Shown in pieces: positions 9,887 to 22,977 of a DNA stretch of 64,000 bases (positions are counted from its first letter, which is position 1; the number at the start of each line of letters is the position of its first letter). Source of the DNA: Amblyomma americanum (lineage: Eukaryota; Arthropoda; Arachnida; Ixodida; Ixodidae); contig NW_027526486.1 in assembly GCF_052857255.1 (NCBI RefSeq), positions 2,604,001 through 2,668,000 of the forward strand, written 5' to 3'. Under the pieces are notes generated by a model. The model was not told the origin of the DNA and searched no databases. It saw nothing but the letters and a program-made list of their open reading frames with translations. Position numbers and translations under genes: made by a program.

Positions 9887-11691
9887 TTCTGAGAGAAAAA
9901 GTGTACACCTTTCTCTCGTCTACTCTTCGACGACGTGTAAAAGCAAAGCTCGTGAATCTTGCTGGTTTTGATCTAAAACGATGTATCCCGTTGTTTTGAG
10001 CCGGAATACAAGATTTTCGCGCAGTTCTGAGAGAAAAAGTTTACACCTTTCTCTCGTCTACTCTTCGAGGACTTGTAAAATCGATGCTCGTGAATCTAGC
10101 TAGTTTTGATCTAAAACGATGTATCCCGTTTTTTTTTAGCCGGAATACAAGTTTTCGCGCAGTTCTGAGAGAAAAAGTTTACACCTTTCTCTCGTCTACT
10201 ATTCGACAACTTGTAAAATCGATGCTCGTGAATCTTGCTAGTTTCGACCTAAAACGATGTATCCCTTTGTTTTGAGCCGGAATACAAGTTTTCGCGCAGT
10301 TCTGAGAGAAAAAGTTTACACCTTTCTCTCGTGTACTCTTCGACGACTTGTAAAATCCATGCTCGTTAATCATGCTAGTTTCGATCTAAAACGATGTATC
10401 CCGTTGTTTTGAGCCGGAATACAAGTTTTCGCAGTTCTGAGAGGAAAAGTTTACACCTTTCTCTCGTCTACTCTTCGAAGACTTGTAAAATCGATGCTCG
10501 TGAATCTTGCTAGTTTCAGTCTAAAACGATGTATCCCGTTGTTTTGAGCCGGAATACAAGCTTTCGCGCAGTTCTGAGAGAAAAAGTTTACACCTTTCTC
10601 TCGTCTACTCTTCGACGACTTGTAAAATCGATGCTCGTGAATCTTGCTAGTTTCGATCTAAAACGACGTATCCCGTTGTTTTGAGCCGGAATAAAAGTTT
10701 TCGCGCTGTTCTGAGAGAAAAAGTTTACACCTTTCTCTCGTCTACTCTTCGACGACTTGTAAAATCGATGCTCGTGAATCTTGCTAGTTTCAATCTAAAA
10801 CGATGTATCCCGTTGTTTTGAGCCGGAATACAAGTTTTCGCGCAGTTCTGAGAGAAAAACTTTACAACTTTCTCTCGTGTATCTTCGACGACTTGTAAAA
10901 TCGATGCTCGTGAATCTTGCTAGTTTCGATCTGAAACGATGAATCCCGTTGTTTTGAGCCGGAATACAAGTTTTCACGCAGTTCTGAGAGGAAAAGTTTA
11001 CACCTTTCTCTCGTGTACTCCTCGACGACATGTAAAATCGATGCTCGTGAATCTTGCTAGTTTCGATCTAAAACGATGAATCCCGTTGTTTTGAGCCGGA
11101 ATACAAGTTTTCGCGCAGTTCTGAGAGAAAAAGTTTACACCTTTCTCTGGTCTACTCTTCGAGGACTTGTAAAATCGATGCTCGTGAATCTAGCTAGTTT
11201 TGATCTAAAACGATGTATCCCGTTTTTTTTAGCCGGAATACAAGTTTTCGCGCAGTTCTGAGAGAAAAAGTTTACACCTTTCTCTCGTCTACTATTCGAC
11301 GACTTGTAAAATCGATGCTCGTGAATCTTGCTAGTTTCGACCTAAAACGATGTATCCCTTTGTTTTGAGCCGGAATACAAGTTTTCGCGCAGTTCTGAGA
11401 GAAAAAGTTTACACCTTTCTCTCGTCTACTCTTCGAAGACTTGTAAAATCGATGCTCGTGAATCTTGCTAGTTTCAATCTAAAACGATGAATCCCGTTGT
11501 TTTGAGCCGGAATACAAGTTTTCACGCAGTTCTGAGAGGAAAAGTTTACACCTTTCTCTCGTGTACTCTTCGACGACATGTAAAATCGATGCTCGTGAAT
11601 CTTGCTAGTTTCGATCTAAAACAATGAATCCCGTTGTTTTGAGCCGGAATACAAGTTTTCGCGCAGTTCTGAGAGAAAAAGTTTACACCTT
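9887..11691 (+). repeat. HOR block, second copy of 7150-8815
   Basis: Shares the AAGCAAAGCTCG marker and monomer order with 7150-8815. It carries one extra monomer of the TCTAGCTAG / T-run type around 10.07-10.14 kb, where the T run is 9 long. Confidence 0.6.
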
Positions 11692-13940
11692 TCTCTCGTG
11701 TATCTTCGACGACTTGTAAAATCGATGCTCGTGAATCTTGCTAGTTTCGATCTAAAACGACGTATCCCGTTGTTTTGAGCCGGAATACAAGTTTTTGCGC
11801 TGTTCTGAGAGAACAAGTTTACACCTTTCTCTCGTCTACTCTTCGACGACTTGTAAAATCGATGCTCGTGAATCTTGCTAGTTTCGATCTAAAACGATGA
11901 ATCCCGTTGTTTTGAGCCGGAATACAAGTTTTCGCGCAGTTCTGAGAGAAAAAGTTTACACCTTTCTCTCGTCTACTCTTCGAAGACTTGTAAAATCGAT
12001 GCTCGTGAATCTTGCTAGTTTCGACCTAAAACGATGTATCCCTTTGTTTTGAGCCGGAATACAAGTTTTCGCGCAGTTCTGAGAGAAAAAGTTTACACCT
12101 TTCTCTCGTCTACTCTTCGAAGACTTGTAAAATCGATGCTCGTGAATCTTGCTAGTTTCAATCTAAAACGATGAATCCCGTTGTTTTGAGCCGGAATACA
12201 AGTTTTCACGCAGTTCTGAGAGGAAAAGTTTACACCTTTCTCTCGTGTACTCTTCGACGACATGTAAAATCGATGCTCGTGAATCTTGCTAGTTTCGATC
12301 TAAAACGATGAATCCCGTTGTTTTGAGCCGGAATACAAGTTTTCGCGCAGTTCTGAGAGAAAAAGTTTACACCTTTCTCTCGTGTATCTTCGACGACTTG
12401 TAAAATCGATGCTCGTGAATCTTGCTAGTTTCGATCTAAAACGACGTATCCCGTTGTTTTGAGCCGGAATACAAGTTTTCGCGCAGTTCTGAGAGAAAAA
12501 GTTTACACCTTTCTCTCGTCTACTCTTCGAGGACTTGTAAAATCGATGCTCGTGAATCTAGCTAGTTTTGATCTAAAACGATGTATCCCGTTTTTTTTAG
12601 CCGGACTACAAGTTTTCGCGCTGTTCTGAGAGAAAAAGTTTACACCTTTCTCTCGTCTACTCTTCGAAGACTTGTAAAATCGATGCTCGTGAATCTTGCT
12701 AGTTTCGATCTAAAACGATGTATCCCGTTGTTTTGAGCCGGAATACAAGTTTTCGCGCAATTCTGAGAGAAAAAGTTTACACCTTTCTCTCGTCTACTCT
12801 TCGAAGACTTGTAAAATCGATGCTCGTGAATCTTGCTAGTTTCAATCTAAAACGATGTATCCCGTTGTTTTGAGCCGGAATACAAGTTTTCGCGCAGTTC
12901 TGAGAGAAAAAGTTTACACCTTTCTCTCGTGTATCTTCGACGACTTGTAAAATCGATGCTCGTGAATCTTGCTAGTTTCGATCTAAAACGACGTATCCCG
13001 TTGTTTTGAGCCGGAATACAAGTTTTTGCGCTGTTCTGAGAGAAAAAGTTTACACCTTTCTCTCGTCTACTCTTCGACGACTTGTAAAATCGATGCTCGT
13101 GAATCTTGCTAGTTTCGATCTAAAACGATGAATCCCGTTGTTTTGAGCCGGAATACAAGTTTTCGCGCAGTTCTGAGAGAAAAAGTGTACACCTTTCTCT
13201 CGTCTACTCTTCGACGACTTGTAAAATCGATGCTCGTGAATCTTGCTAGTTTCGATCTAAAACGATGTATCCCGTTTTTTTGAGCCGGAATACAAATTTT
13301 CGCGCAGTTCTGAGAGAAAACGTTTACACCTTTCTCTCGTCTCCTCTTCGACGACTTGTAAAATCGATGCTCGTGAATCTTGCTAGTTTCGATCTAAAAC
13401 GATGTATCCCGTTTTTTTGAGCCGGTATACAAGTTTTCGCGCAGTTCTGAGAGAAAACGTTTACACATTTCTCTCGTGTACTCTTCGACGACTTGTAAAA
13501 TCGATGCTCTTGAATCTTGCATGTTTCGATCTAAAACGATGTATCCCGTTGTTTTGAGCCGGAATACAAGTTTTGGCGCAGTTCTGAGAGAAAAAGTTTA
13601 CACCTTTCTCTCGTGTACTCTTCGACTTGTAAAATCGATGCTCGTGAATCTTGCTAGTTTCGATCTAAAACGATGTGTCCCGTTGTTTTGAGCCGGAATA
13701 CAAGTTTTCGCGCAGTTCTGAGAGAAAAAGTTTGCACCTTTCTCTCGTCTACTCTTCGAAGACTTGTGAAATCGATGCTCGTGAATCTTGATAGATTCGA
13801 TTTAAAACGATGTATCCCGTTGTTTTGAGCCGGAATACAAGTTTTCGCGCAGTTCTGAGAGAAAACGTTTACACATTTCTCTCGTCTACTGTTCGAAGAC
13901 TTGTAATATCGATGCTCGTGAATCTTGCTAGTTTCGATCT

Positions 13941-14035
13941 GTGCTTCCATGTCTGACTTCTGTCCTGTTTTTAGCGCTGTTCCTACACCATGCAATACCA
14001 ACTAGCCCGTCAACTCGCTCTCGTATACTCGATCT
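13941..14035 (+). repeat. 88-bp inserted element, copy 5
   Basis: Same site and TCGATCT bracket. Allele CCTACACC. The downstream flank changes to CGATGTATCCC followed by the GCCGGTATAC monomer, a different HOR context from copies 1-4. Confidence 0.85.
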
Positions 14036-14098
14036 AAAACGATGTATCCCGTTGTTTTGAGCCGGTATACAAGTTTTCGCGCAGTTCTGAGAGAAATT

Positions 14099-14122
14099 GT
14101 TTACACATTTGTTTACACATTT
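14099..14122 (+). other. private 12-bp tandem duplication
   Basis: GTTTACACATTT occurs twice in tandem (14099-14110 and 14111-14122). The equivalent monomers near 22328, 25293, 27169 and 36976 carry it once. It is confined to the dyad spacer and right arm, as expected for replication slippage. Confidence 0.9.
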
Positions 14123-14354
14123 CTCTCGTGTACTCTTCGACGACTTGTAAAATCGATGCTCGTGAATCTTGCATGTTTCGATCTAAAACAATGTATCCCT
14201 TTGTTTTGAGCCGGAATACAAGTTTTCGCGCAGTTCTGAGAGAAAACGTTTACACCTTTCTCTCGTCTACTATTCGACGACTTGTAAAATCGATGGTCGT
14301 GAATCTTGCTAGTTTCGATCTAAAACGATCTATCCCATTGTTTTGAGCCGGAAT

Positions 14355-15355
14355 ACAAGTTTTCGCGCTTTTCTGAGAGAAAAAGTTTACACCTTTCTCT
14401 CGTCTACTCTTCGACGACTTGTAAAATCGATGCTCGTGAATCTTGCTAGTTTCAATCTAAAACGATGTATCCCGTTGTTTTGAGCCGGAATACAAGTTTT
14501 CGCGCAGTTCTGAGAGAAAAAGTTTACAACTTTCTCTCGTGTATCTTCGACGACTTGTAAAATCGATGCTCGTGAATCTTGCTAGTTTCGATCTGAAACG
14601 ATGAATCCCGTTGTTTTGAGCCGGAATACAAGTTTTCACGCAGTTCTGAGAGGAAAAGTTTACACCTTTCTCTCGTGTACTCTTCGACGACATGTAAAAT
14701 CGATGCTCGTGAATCTTGCTAGTTTCGATCTAAAACGATGAATCCCGTTGTTTTGAGCCGGAATACAAGTTTTCGCGCAGTTCTGAGAGAAAAAGTTTAC
14801 ACCTTTCTCTCGTCTACTCTTCGAGGACTTGTAAAATCGATGCTCGTGAATCTAGCTAGTTTTGATCTAAAACGATGTATCCCGTTTTTTTTAGCCGGAA
14901 TACAAGTTTTCGCGCAGTTCTGAGAGAAAAAGTTTACACCTTTCTCTCGTCTACTATTCGACGACTTGTAAAATCGATGCTCGTGAATCTTGCTAGTTTC
15001 GACCTAAAACGATGTATCCCTTTGTTTTGAGCCGGAATACAAGTTTTCGCGCAGTTCTGAGAGAAAAAGTTTACACCTTTCTCTCGTCTACTCTTCGAAG
15101 ACTTGTAAAATCGATGCTCGTGAATCTTGCTAGTTTCAATCTAAAACGATGAATCCCGTTGTTTTGAGCCGGAATACAAGTTTTCACGCAGTTCTGAGAG
15201 GAAAAGTTTACACCTTTCTCTCGTGTACTCTTCGACGACATGTAAAATCGATGCTCGTGAATCTTGCTAGTTTCGATCTAAAACGATGAATCCCGTTGTT
15301 TTGAGCCGGAATACAAGTTTTCGCGCAGTTCTGAGAGAAAAAGTTTACACCTTTC
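14355..15355 (+). repeat. HOR block, third copy of part of 7150-8815
   Basis: Matches about 7817-8817 at an offset of 6538: the GATCTGAAACGATGAATCCC, GACATGTAAAATC and T-run TCTAGCTAG monomers occur in the same order. It stops at a private CTCTTGGAGGAC change near 15365. Confidence 0.55.
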
Positions 15356-16782
15356 TCTCGTCTACTCTTGGAGGACTTGTAAAATCGATGCTCGTGAATC
15401 TAGCTAGTTTTGATCTAAAACGATGTATCCCGTTTTTTTAGCCGGAATACAAGTTTTCGCGCTGTTCTGAGAGAAAAAGTTTACACCTTTCTCTCGTCTA
15501 CTCTTCGAAGACTTGTAAAATCGATGCTCGTGAATCTTGCTAGTTTCGATCTAAAACGATGTATCCCGTTGTTTTGAGCCGGAATACAAGTTTTCGCGCA
15601 ATTCTGAGAGAAAAAGTTTACACCTTTCTCTCGTCTACTCTTCGAAGACTTGTAAAATCGATGCTCGTGAATCTTGCTAGTTTCAATCTAAAACGATGTA
15701 TCCCGTTGTTTTGAGCCGGAATACAAGTTTTCGCGCAGTTCTGAGAGAAAAAGTTTACACCTTTCTCTCGTGTATCTTCGACGACTTGTAAAATCGATGC
15801 TCGTGAATCTTGCTAGTTTCGATCTAAAACGACGTATCCCGTTGTTTTGAGCCGGAATACAAGTTTTTGCGCTGTTCTGAGAGAAAAAGTTTACACCTTT
15901 CTCTCGTCTACTCTTCGACGACTTGTAAAATCGATGCTCGTGAATCTTGCTAGTTTCGATCTAAAACGATGAATCCCGTTGTTTTGAGCCGGAATACAAG
16001 TTTTCGCGCAGTTCTGAGAGAAAAAGTTTACACCTTTCTCTCGTCTACTCTTCGACGACTTGTAAAATCGATGCTCGTGAATCTTGCTAGTTTCGATCTA
16101 AAACGATGTATCCCGTTTTTTTGAGCCGGAATACAAATTTTCGCGCAGTTCTGAGAGAAAACGTTTACACCTTTCTCTCGTCTCCTCTTCGACGACTTGT
16201 AAAATCGATGCTCGTGAATCTTGCTAGTTTCGATCTAAAACGATGTATCCCGTTTTTTTTGAGCCGGTATACAAGTTTTCGCGCAGTTCTGAGAGAAAAC
16301 GTTTACACATTTCTCTCGTGTACTCTTCGACGACTTGTAAAATCGATGCTCTTGAATCTTGCATGTTTCGATCTAAAACGATGTATCCCGTTGTTTTGAG
16401 CCGGAATACAAGTTTTGGCGCAGTTCTGAGAGAAAAAGTTTACACCTTTCTCTCGTGTACTCTTCGACTTGTAAAATCGATGCTCGTGAATCTTGCTAGT
16501 TTCGATCTAAAACGATGTGTCCCGTTGTTTTGAGCCGGAATACAAGTTTTCGCGCAGTTCTGAGAGAAAAAGTTTGCACCTTTCTCTCGTCTACTCTTCG
16601 AAGACTTGTGAAATCGATGCTCGTGAATCTTGATAGATTCGATTTAAAACGATGTATCCCGTTGTTTTGAGCCGGAATACAAGTTTTCGCGCAGTTCTGA
16701 GAGAAAACGTTTACACATTTCTCTCGTCTACTGTTCGACGACTTGTAATATCGATGCTCGTGAATCTTGCTAGTTTCGATCT

Positions 16783-16877
16783 GTGCTTCCATGTCTGACT
16801 TCTGTCCTGTTTTTAGCGCTGTTCCTACACCATGCAATACCAACTAGCCCGTCAACTCGCTCTCGTATACTCGATCT
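16783..16877 (+). repeat. 88-bp inserted element, copy 6
   Basis: Same site and bracket, 2842 bp after copy 5. Allele CCTACACC; flank CGATGTATCCC, then a GCCGGTATAC monomer that switches to the TCGTGCAC subtype. Confidence 0.85.
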
Positions 16878-19478
16878 AAAACGATGTATCCCGTTGTTTT
16901 GAGCCGGTATACAAGTTTTCGCGCAGTTCTGAGAGAAAAAGTTTACACCTTTCTCTCGTGCACTCTTCGACGACTTGTAAAATCGATGCTCGTGAATCAT
17001 GCTAGTTTCGATCTAAAACGATGTGTCCCGTTGTTTTGAGCCGGAATACAAGTTTTCGCGCAGTTCTGAGAGAAAAAGTTTACACCTTTCTCTCGTCTAC
17101 TCTTCGACGACGTGTAAAAGCAATGCTCGTGAATCTTGCTGGTTTTGATGTAAAACGATGTATCCCGTTGTTTTGAGCCGGAATACAAGATTTTCGCGCA
17201 GTTCTGAGAGAAAAAGTTTACACCTTTCTCTCGTCTACTCTTCGAGGACTTGTAAAATCGATGCTCATGAATCTAGCTAGTTTTGAACTAAAACGATGTA
17301 TCCCGTTTTTTTTAGCCGGAATACAAGTTTTCGCGCAGTTCTGAGAGAAAAAGTTTACACCTTTCTCTCGTCTACTATTCGACGACTTGTAAAATCGATG
17401 CTCGTGAATCTTGCTAGTTTCGACCTAAAACGATGTATCCCTTTGTTTTAAGCCGGAATACAAGTTTTCGCGCAGTTCTGAGAGAAAAAGTTTACACCTT
17501 TCTATCGTCTACTATTCGACGACTTGTAAAATCGATGCTCGTGAATCTTGCTAGTTTCGACCTAAAACGATGTATCCCTTTGTTTTGAGCCGGAATACAA
17601 GTTTTCGCGCAGTTCTGAGAGAAAAAGTTTACACCTTTCTCTCGTGTATCTTCGACGACTTGTAAAATCGATGCTCGTGAATCTTGCATGTTTCGATCTA
17701 AAACGATGTATCCCTTTGTTTTGAGCCGGAATACAAGTTTTCGCGCAGTTCTGAGAGAAAACGTTTACACCTTTCTCTCGTCTACTATTCGACGACTTGT
17801 AAAATCGATGGTCGTGAATCTTGCTAGTTTCGATCTAAAACGATCTATCCCATTGTTTTGAGCCGGAATACAAGTTTTCGCGCAGTTCTGAGAGAAAAAG
17901 TTTACACCTTTCTCTCGTGCACTCTTCGACGACTTGTAAAATCGATGCACGTGAATCATGCTAGTTTCGATCTAAAACGATGTGTCCCGTTGTTTTGAGC
18001 CGGAATACAAGTTTTCGCGCAGTTCTGAGAGAAAAAGTTTACACCTTTCTCTCGTCTACTCTTCGACGACGTGTAAAAGCAATGCTCGTGAATCTTGCTG
18101 GTTTTGATGTAAAACGATGTATCCCGTTGTTTTGAGCCGGAATACAAGATTTTCGCGCAGTTCTGAGAGAAAAAGTTTACACCTTTCTCTCGTCTACTCT
18201 TCGAGGACTTGTAAAATCGATGCTCGTGAATCTAGCTAGTTTTGATCTAAAACGATGTATCCCGTTTTTTTTAACCGGAATACAAGTTTTCGCGCAGTTC
18301 TGAGAGAAAAAGTTTACACCTTTCTCTCGTCTACTATTCGACGACTTGTAAAATCGATGCTCGTGAATCTTGCTAGTTTCGACCTAAAACGATGTATCCC
18401 TTTGTTTTGAGCCGGAATACAAGTTTTCGCGCAGTTCTGAGAGAAAAAGGTTACACCTTTCTCTCGTGTACTCTTCGACGACTTGTAAAATCGATGCTCG
18501 TGAATCTTGCTAGTTTCGATCTAAAACGACGTATCCCGTTGTTTTGAGCCGGAATACAAGTTTTTGCGCTGTTCTGAGAGAAAAAGTTTACACCTTTCTC
18601 TCGTCTACTCTTCGACGACTTGTAAAATCGATGCTCGTGAATCTTGCTAGTTTCGATCTAAAACGATGAATCCCGTTGTTTTGAGCCGGAATACAAGTTT
18701 TCGCGCAGTTCTGAGAGAAAAAGTTTACACCTTTCTCTCGTCTACTCTTCGACGACTTGTAAAATCGATGCTCGTGAATCTTGCTAGTTTCGATCTAAAA
18801 CGATGTATTCCGTTTTTTTGAGCCGGAATACAAATTTTCGCGCAGTTCTGAGAGAAAACGTTTACACCTTTCTCTCGTCTCCTCTTCGACGACTTGTAAA
18901 ATCGATGCTCGTGAATCTTGCTAGTTTCGATCTAAAACGATGTATCCCGTTTTTTTGAGCCGGTATACAAGTTTTCGCGCAGTTCTGAGAGAAAACGTTT
19001 ACACATTTCTCTCGTGTACTCTTCGACGACTTGTAAAATCGATGCTCTTGAATCTTGCATGTTTCGATCTAAAACGATGTATCCCGTTGTTTTGAGCCGG
19101 AATACAAGTTTTGGCGCAGTTCTGAGAGAAAAAGTTTACACCTTTCTCTCGTGTACTCTTCGACTTGTAAAATCGATGCTCGTGAATCTTGCTAGTTTCG
19201 ATCTAAAACGATGTGTCCCGTTGTTTTGAGCCGGAATACAAGTTTTCGCGCAGTTCTGAGAGAAAAAGTTTGCACCTTTCTCACGTCTACTCTTCGAAGA
19301 CTTGTGAAATCGATGCTCGTGAATCTTGATAGATTCGATTTAAAACGATGTATCCCGTTGTTTTGAGCCGGAATACAAGTTTTCGCGCAGTTCTGAGAGA
19401 AAACGTTTACACATTTCTCTCGTCTACTGTTCGACGACTTGTAATATCGATGCTCGTGAATCTTGCTAGTTTCGATCT

Positions 19479-19573
19479 GTGCTTCCATGTCTGACTTCTG
19501 TCCTGTTTTTAGCGCTGTTCCTACACCATGCAATACCAACTAGCCCGTCAACTCGCTCTCGTATACTCGATCT
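19479..19573 (+). repeat. 88-bp inserted element, copy 7
   Basis: Same site and bracket, 2696 bp after copy 6. Allele CCTACACC. The downstream flank is CGATCTATCCCATTG, unique among the 23 copies, which marks a junction immediately 3' of the insertion. Confidence 0.85.
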
Positions 19574-20012
19574 AAAACGATCTATCCCATTGTTTTGAGC
19601 CGGAATACAAGTTTTCGCGCAGTTCTGAGAGAAAAAGTTTACACCTTTCTCTCGTGCACTCTTCGACGACTTGTAAAATCGATGCTCGTGAATCATGCTA
19701 GTTTCGATCTAAAACGATGTGTCCGTTGTTTTGAGCCGGAATACAAGTTTTCGCGCAGTTCTGAGAGAAAAAGTTTACACCTTTCTCTCGTCTACTCTTC
19801 GACGACGTGTAAAAGCAATGCTCGTGAATCTTGCTGGTTTTGATGTAAAACGATGTATCGCGTTGTTTTGAGCCGGAATACAAGATTTTTGCGCAGTTCT
19901 GAGAGAAAAAGTTTACACCTTTCTCTCGTCTACTCTTCGAGGACTTGTAAAATCGATGCTCGTGAATCTAGCTAGTTTTGATCTAAAACGATGTATCCCG
20001 TTTTTTTTAGCC

Positions 20013-22790
20013 GGAATACAAGTTTTCGCGCAGTTCTGAGAGAAAAAGTTTACACCTTTCTCTCGTCTACTATTCGACGACTTGTAAAATCGATGCTCGT
20101 GAATCTTGCTAGTTTCGACCTAAAACGATGTATCCCTTTGTTTTGAGCCGGAATACAAGTTTTCGCGCAGTTCTGAGAGAAAAAGTTTACACCTTTCTCT
20201 CGTGTACTCTTCGACGACTTGTAAAATCCGTGCTCGTTAATCATGCTAGTTTCGATCTAAAACGATGTATCCCGTTGTTTTGAGCCGGAATACAAGTTTT
20301 CGCGCAGTTCTGAGAGGAAAAGTTTACACTTTTCTCTCGTCTACTCTTCGAAGACTTGTAAAATCGATGCTCGTGAATCTTGCTAGTTTCAGTCTAAAAC
20401 GATGTATCCCGTTGTTTTGAGCCGGAATACAAGTTTTCGCGCAGTTCTGAGAGAAAAAGTTTACACCTTTCTCTCGTGTATCTTCGACGACTTGTAAAAT
20501 CGATGCTCTTGAATCTTGCTAGTTTCGATCTAAAACGACGTATCCCGTTGTTTTGAGCCGGAATACAAGTTTTCGCGCTGTTCTGAGAGAAAAAGTTTAC
20601 ACCTTTCTCTCGTCTACTCTTCGAGGACTTGTAAAATCGATGCTCGTGAATCTAGCTAGTTTTGATCTAAAACGATGTATCCCGTTTTTTTTAGCCGGAA
20701 TACAAGTTTTCGCGCAGTTCTGAGAGAAAAAGTTTACACCTTTCTCTCGTGTACTCTTCGACTTGTAAAATCGATGCTCGTGAATCATGCTAGTTTCGAT
20801 CTAAAACGATGTGTCCCGTTGTTTTGAGCCGGAATACAAGTTTTCGCGCAGTTCTGAGAGAAAAAGTTTACACCTTTCTCTCGTCTACTCTTCGACGACG
20901 TGTAAAAGCAATGCTCGTGAATCTTGCTGGTTTTGATGTAAAACGATGTATCCCGTTGTTTTGAGCCGGAATACAAGATTTTCGCGCAGTTCTGAGAGAA
21001 AAAGTTTACACCTTTCTCTCGTCTACTCTTCGAAGACTTGTAAAATCGATGCTCGTGAATCTTGCTAGTTTCAATCTAAAACGATGTATCCCGTTGTTTT
21101 GAGCCGGAATACAAGTTTTCGCGCAGTTCTGAGAGAAAAAGTTTACACCTTTCTCTCGTGTATCTTCGACGACTTGTAAAATCGATGCTCGTGAATCTTG
21201 CTAGTTTCGATCTAAAACGACGTATCCCGTTGTTTTGAGCCGGAATACAAGTTTTTGCGCTGTTCTGAGAGAAAAAGTTTACACCTTTCTCTCGTCTACT
21301 CTTCGACGACTTGTAAAATCGATGCTCGTGAATCTTGCTAGTTTCGATCTAAAACGATGAATCCCGTTGTTTTGAGCCGGAATACAAGTTTTCGCGCAGT
21401 TCTGAGAGAAAAAGTTTACACCTTTCTCTCGTCTACTCTTCGACGACTTGTAAAATCGATGCTCGTGAATCTTGCTAGTTTCGATCTAAAACGATGTATC
21501 CCGTTTTTTTGAGCCGGAATACAAATTTTCGCGCAGTTCTGAGAGAAAACGTTTACACCTTTCTCTCGTCTCCTCTTCGACGACTTGTAAAATCGATGCT
21601 CGTGAATCTTGCTAGTTTCGATCTAAAACGATGTATCCCGTTTTTTTGAGCCGGTATACAAGTTTTCGCGCAGTTCTGAGAGAAAACGTTTACACATTTC
21701 TCTCGTGTACTCTTCGACGACTTGTAAAATCGATGCTCTTGAATCTTGCATGTTTCGATCTAAAACGATGTATCCCGTTGTTTTGAGCCGGAATACAAGT
21801 TTTGGCGCAGTTCTGAGAGAAAAAGTTTACACCTTTCTCTCGTGTACTCTTCGACTTGTAAAATCGATGCTCGTGAATCTTGCTAGTTTCGATCTAAAAC
21901 GATGTGTCCCGTTGTTTTGAGCCGGAATACAAGTTTTCGCGCAGTTCTGAGAGAAAAAGTTTGCACCTTTCTCTCGTCTACTCTTCGAAGACTTGTGAAA
22001 TAGATGCTCGTGAATCTTGATAGATTCGATTTAAAACGATGTATCCCGTTGTTTTGAGCCGGAATACAAGTTTTCGCGCAGTTCTGAGAGAAAACGTTTA
22101 CACATTTCTCTCGTCTACTGTTCGACGACTTGTAATATCGATGCTCGTGAATCTTGCTAGTTTCGATCTGTGCTTCCATGTCTGACTTCTGTCCTGTTTT
22201 TAGCGCTGTTCCTACACCATGCAATACCAACTAGCCCGTCAACTCGCTCTCGTATACTCGATCTAAAACGATGTATCCCGTTGTTTTGAGCCGGTATACA
22301 AGTTTTCGCGCAGTTCTGAGAGAAATTGTTTACACATTTCTCTCGTGTACTCTTCGACGACTTGTAAAATCGATGCTCGTGAATCTTGCATGTTTCGATC
22401 TAAAACGATGTATCCCTTTGTTTTGAGCCGGAATACAAGTTTTCGCGCAGTTCTGAGAGAAAACGTTTACACCTTTCTCTCGTCTACTATTCGACGACTT
22501 GTAAAATCGATGGTCGTGAATCTTGCTAGTTTCGATCTAAAACGATCTATCCCATTGTTTTGAGCCGGAATACAAGTTTTCGCGCAGTTCTGAGAGAAAA
22601 AGTTTACACCTTTCTCTCGTGCACTCTTCGACGACTTGTAAAATCGATGCTCGTGAATCATGCTAGTTTCGATCTAAAACGATGTGTCCCGTTGTTTTGA
22701 GCCGGAATACAAGTTTTCGCGCAGTTCTGAGAGAAAAAGTTTACACCTTTCTCTCGTCTACTCTTCGACGACGTGTAAAAGCAATGCTCG
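20013..22790 (+). repeat. HOR block, paired with 22978-25755 (offset 2965)
   Basis: About 2.75 kb repeats at a constant offset of 2965 (markers at 20597/23562, 21705/24670 and 22170/25135). The copies diverge in the first monomer (TCTACTATTC against TGCACTCTTC) and after the GTGTAAAAGCAATGCTCG marker at 22774-22790. Confidence 0.7.
22170..22264 (+). repeat. 88-bp inserted element, copy 8
   Basis: Same site and bracket, 2691 bp after copy 7. Allele CCTACACC; flank CGATGTATCCC with GCCGGTATAC. Confidence 0.85.
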
Positions 22791-22977
22791 TTAATCATGC
22801 TAGTTTCGATCTAAAACGATGTATCCCGTTGTTTTGAGCCGGAATACAAGTTTTCGCGCAGTTCTGAGAGGAAAAGTTTACACTTTTCTCTCGTCTACTC
22901 TTCGAAGACTTGTAAAATCGATGCTCGTGGATCTTGCTAGTTTCAGTCTAAAACGATGTATCCCGTTGTTTTGAGCC

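Larger units (their letters stand above)
3086..13940 (+). repeat. insertion-free satellite zone I
   Basis: No copy of the 88-bp element lies here. The monomers are mainly subtypes with TGTATCTTC, GATGAATCCC, GACATGTAAAATC, GAGAGGAAAAG with TTCACGCAG, and the T-run type CCCGTTTTTTTTAGCC with TCTAGCTAG. The same subtypes dominate 55.2-62.6 kb. The zone contains internal HOR repeats at offsets of about 2233, 2737 and 2876 bp. No gene was seen. Confidence 0.85.

Noticed and set aside
13420..13436. CENP-B box
   Set aside because: The CCCG half in CCCGTTTTTTTGAGCC resembles one end of the inverted 17-bp box, but the required TTCG half at the correct spacing is absent in both the GTTGTTTTGAG and T-run versions.
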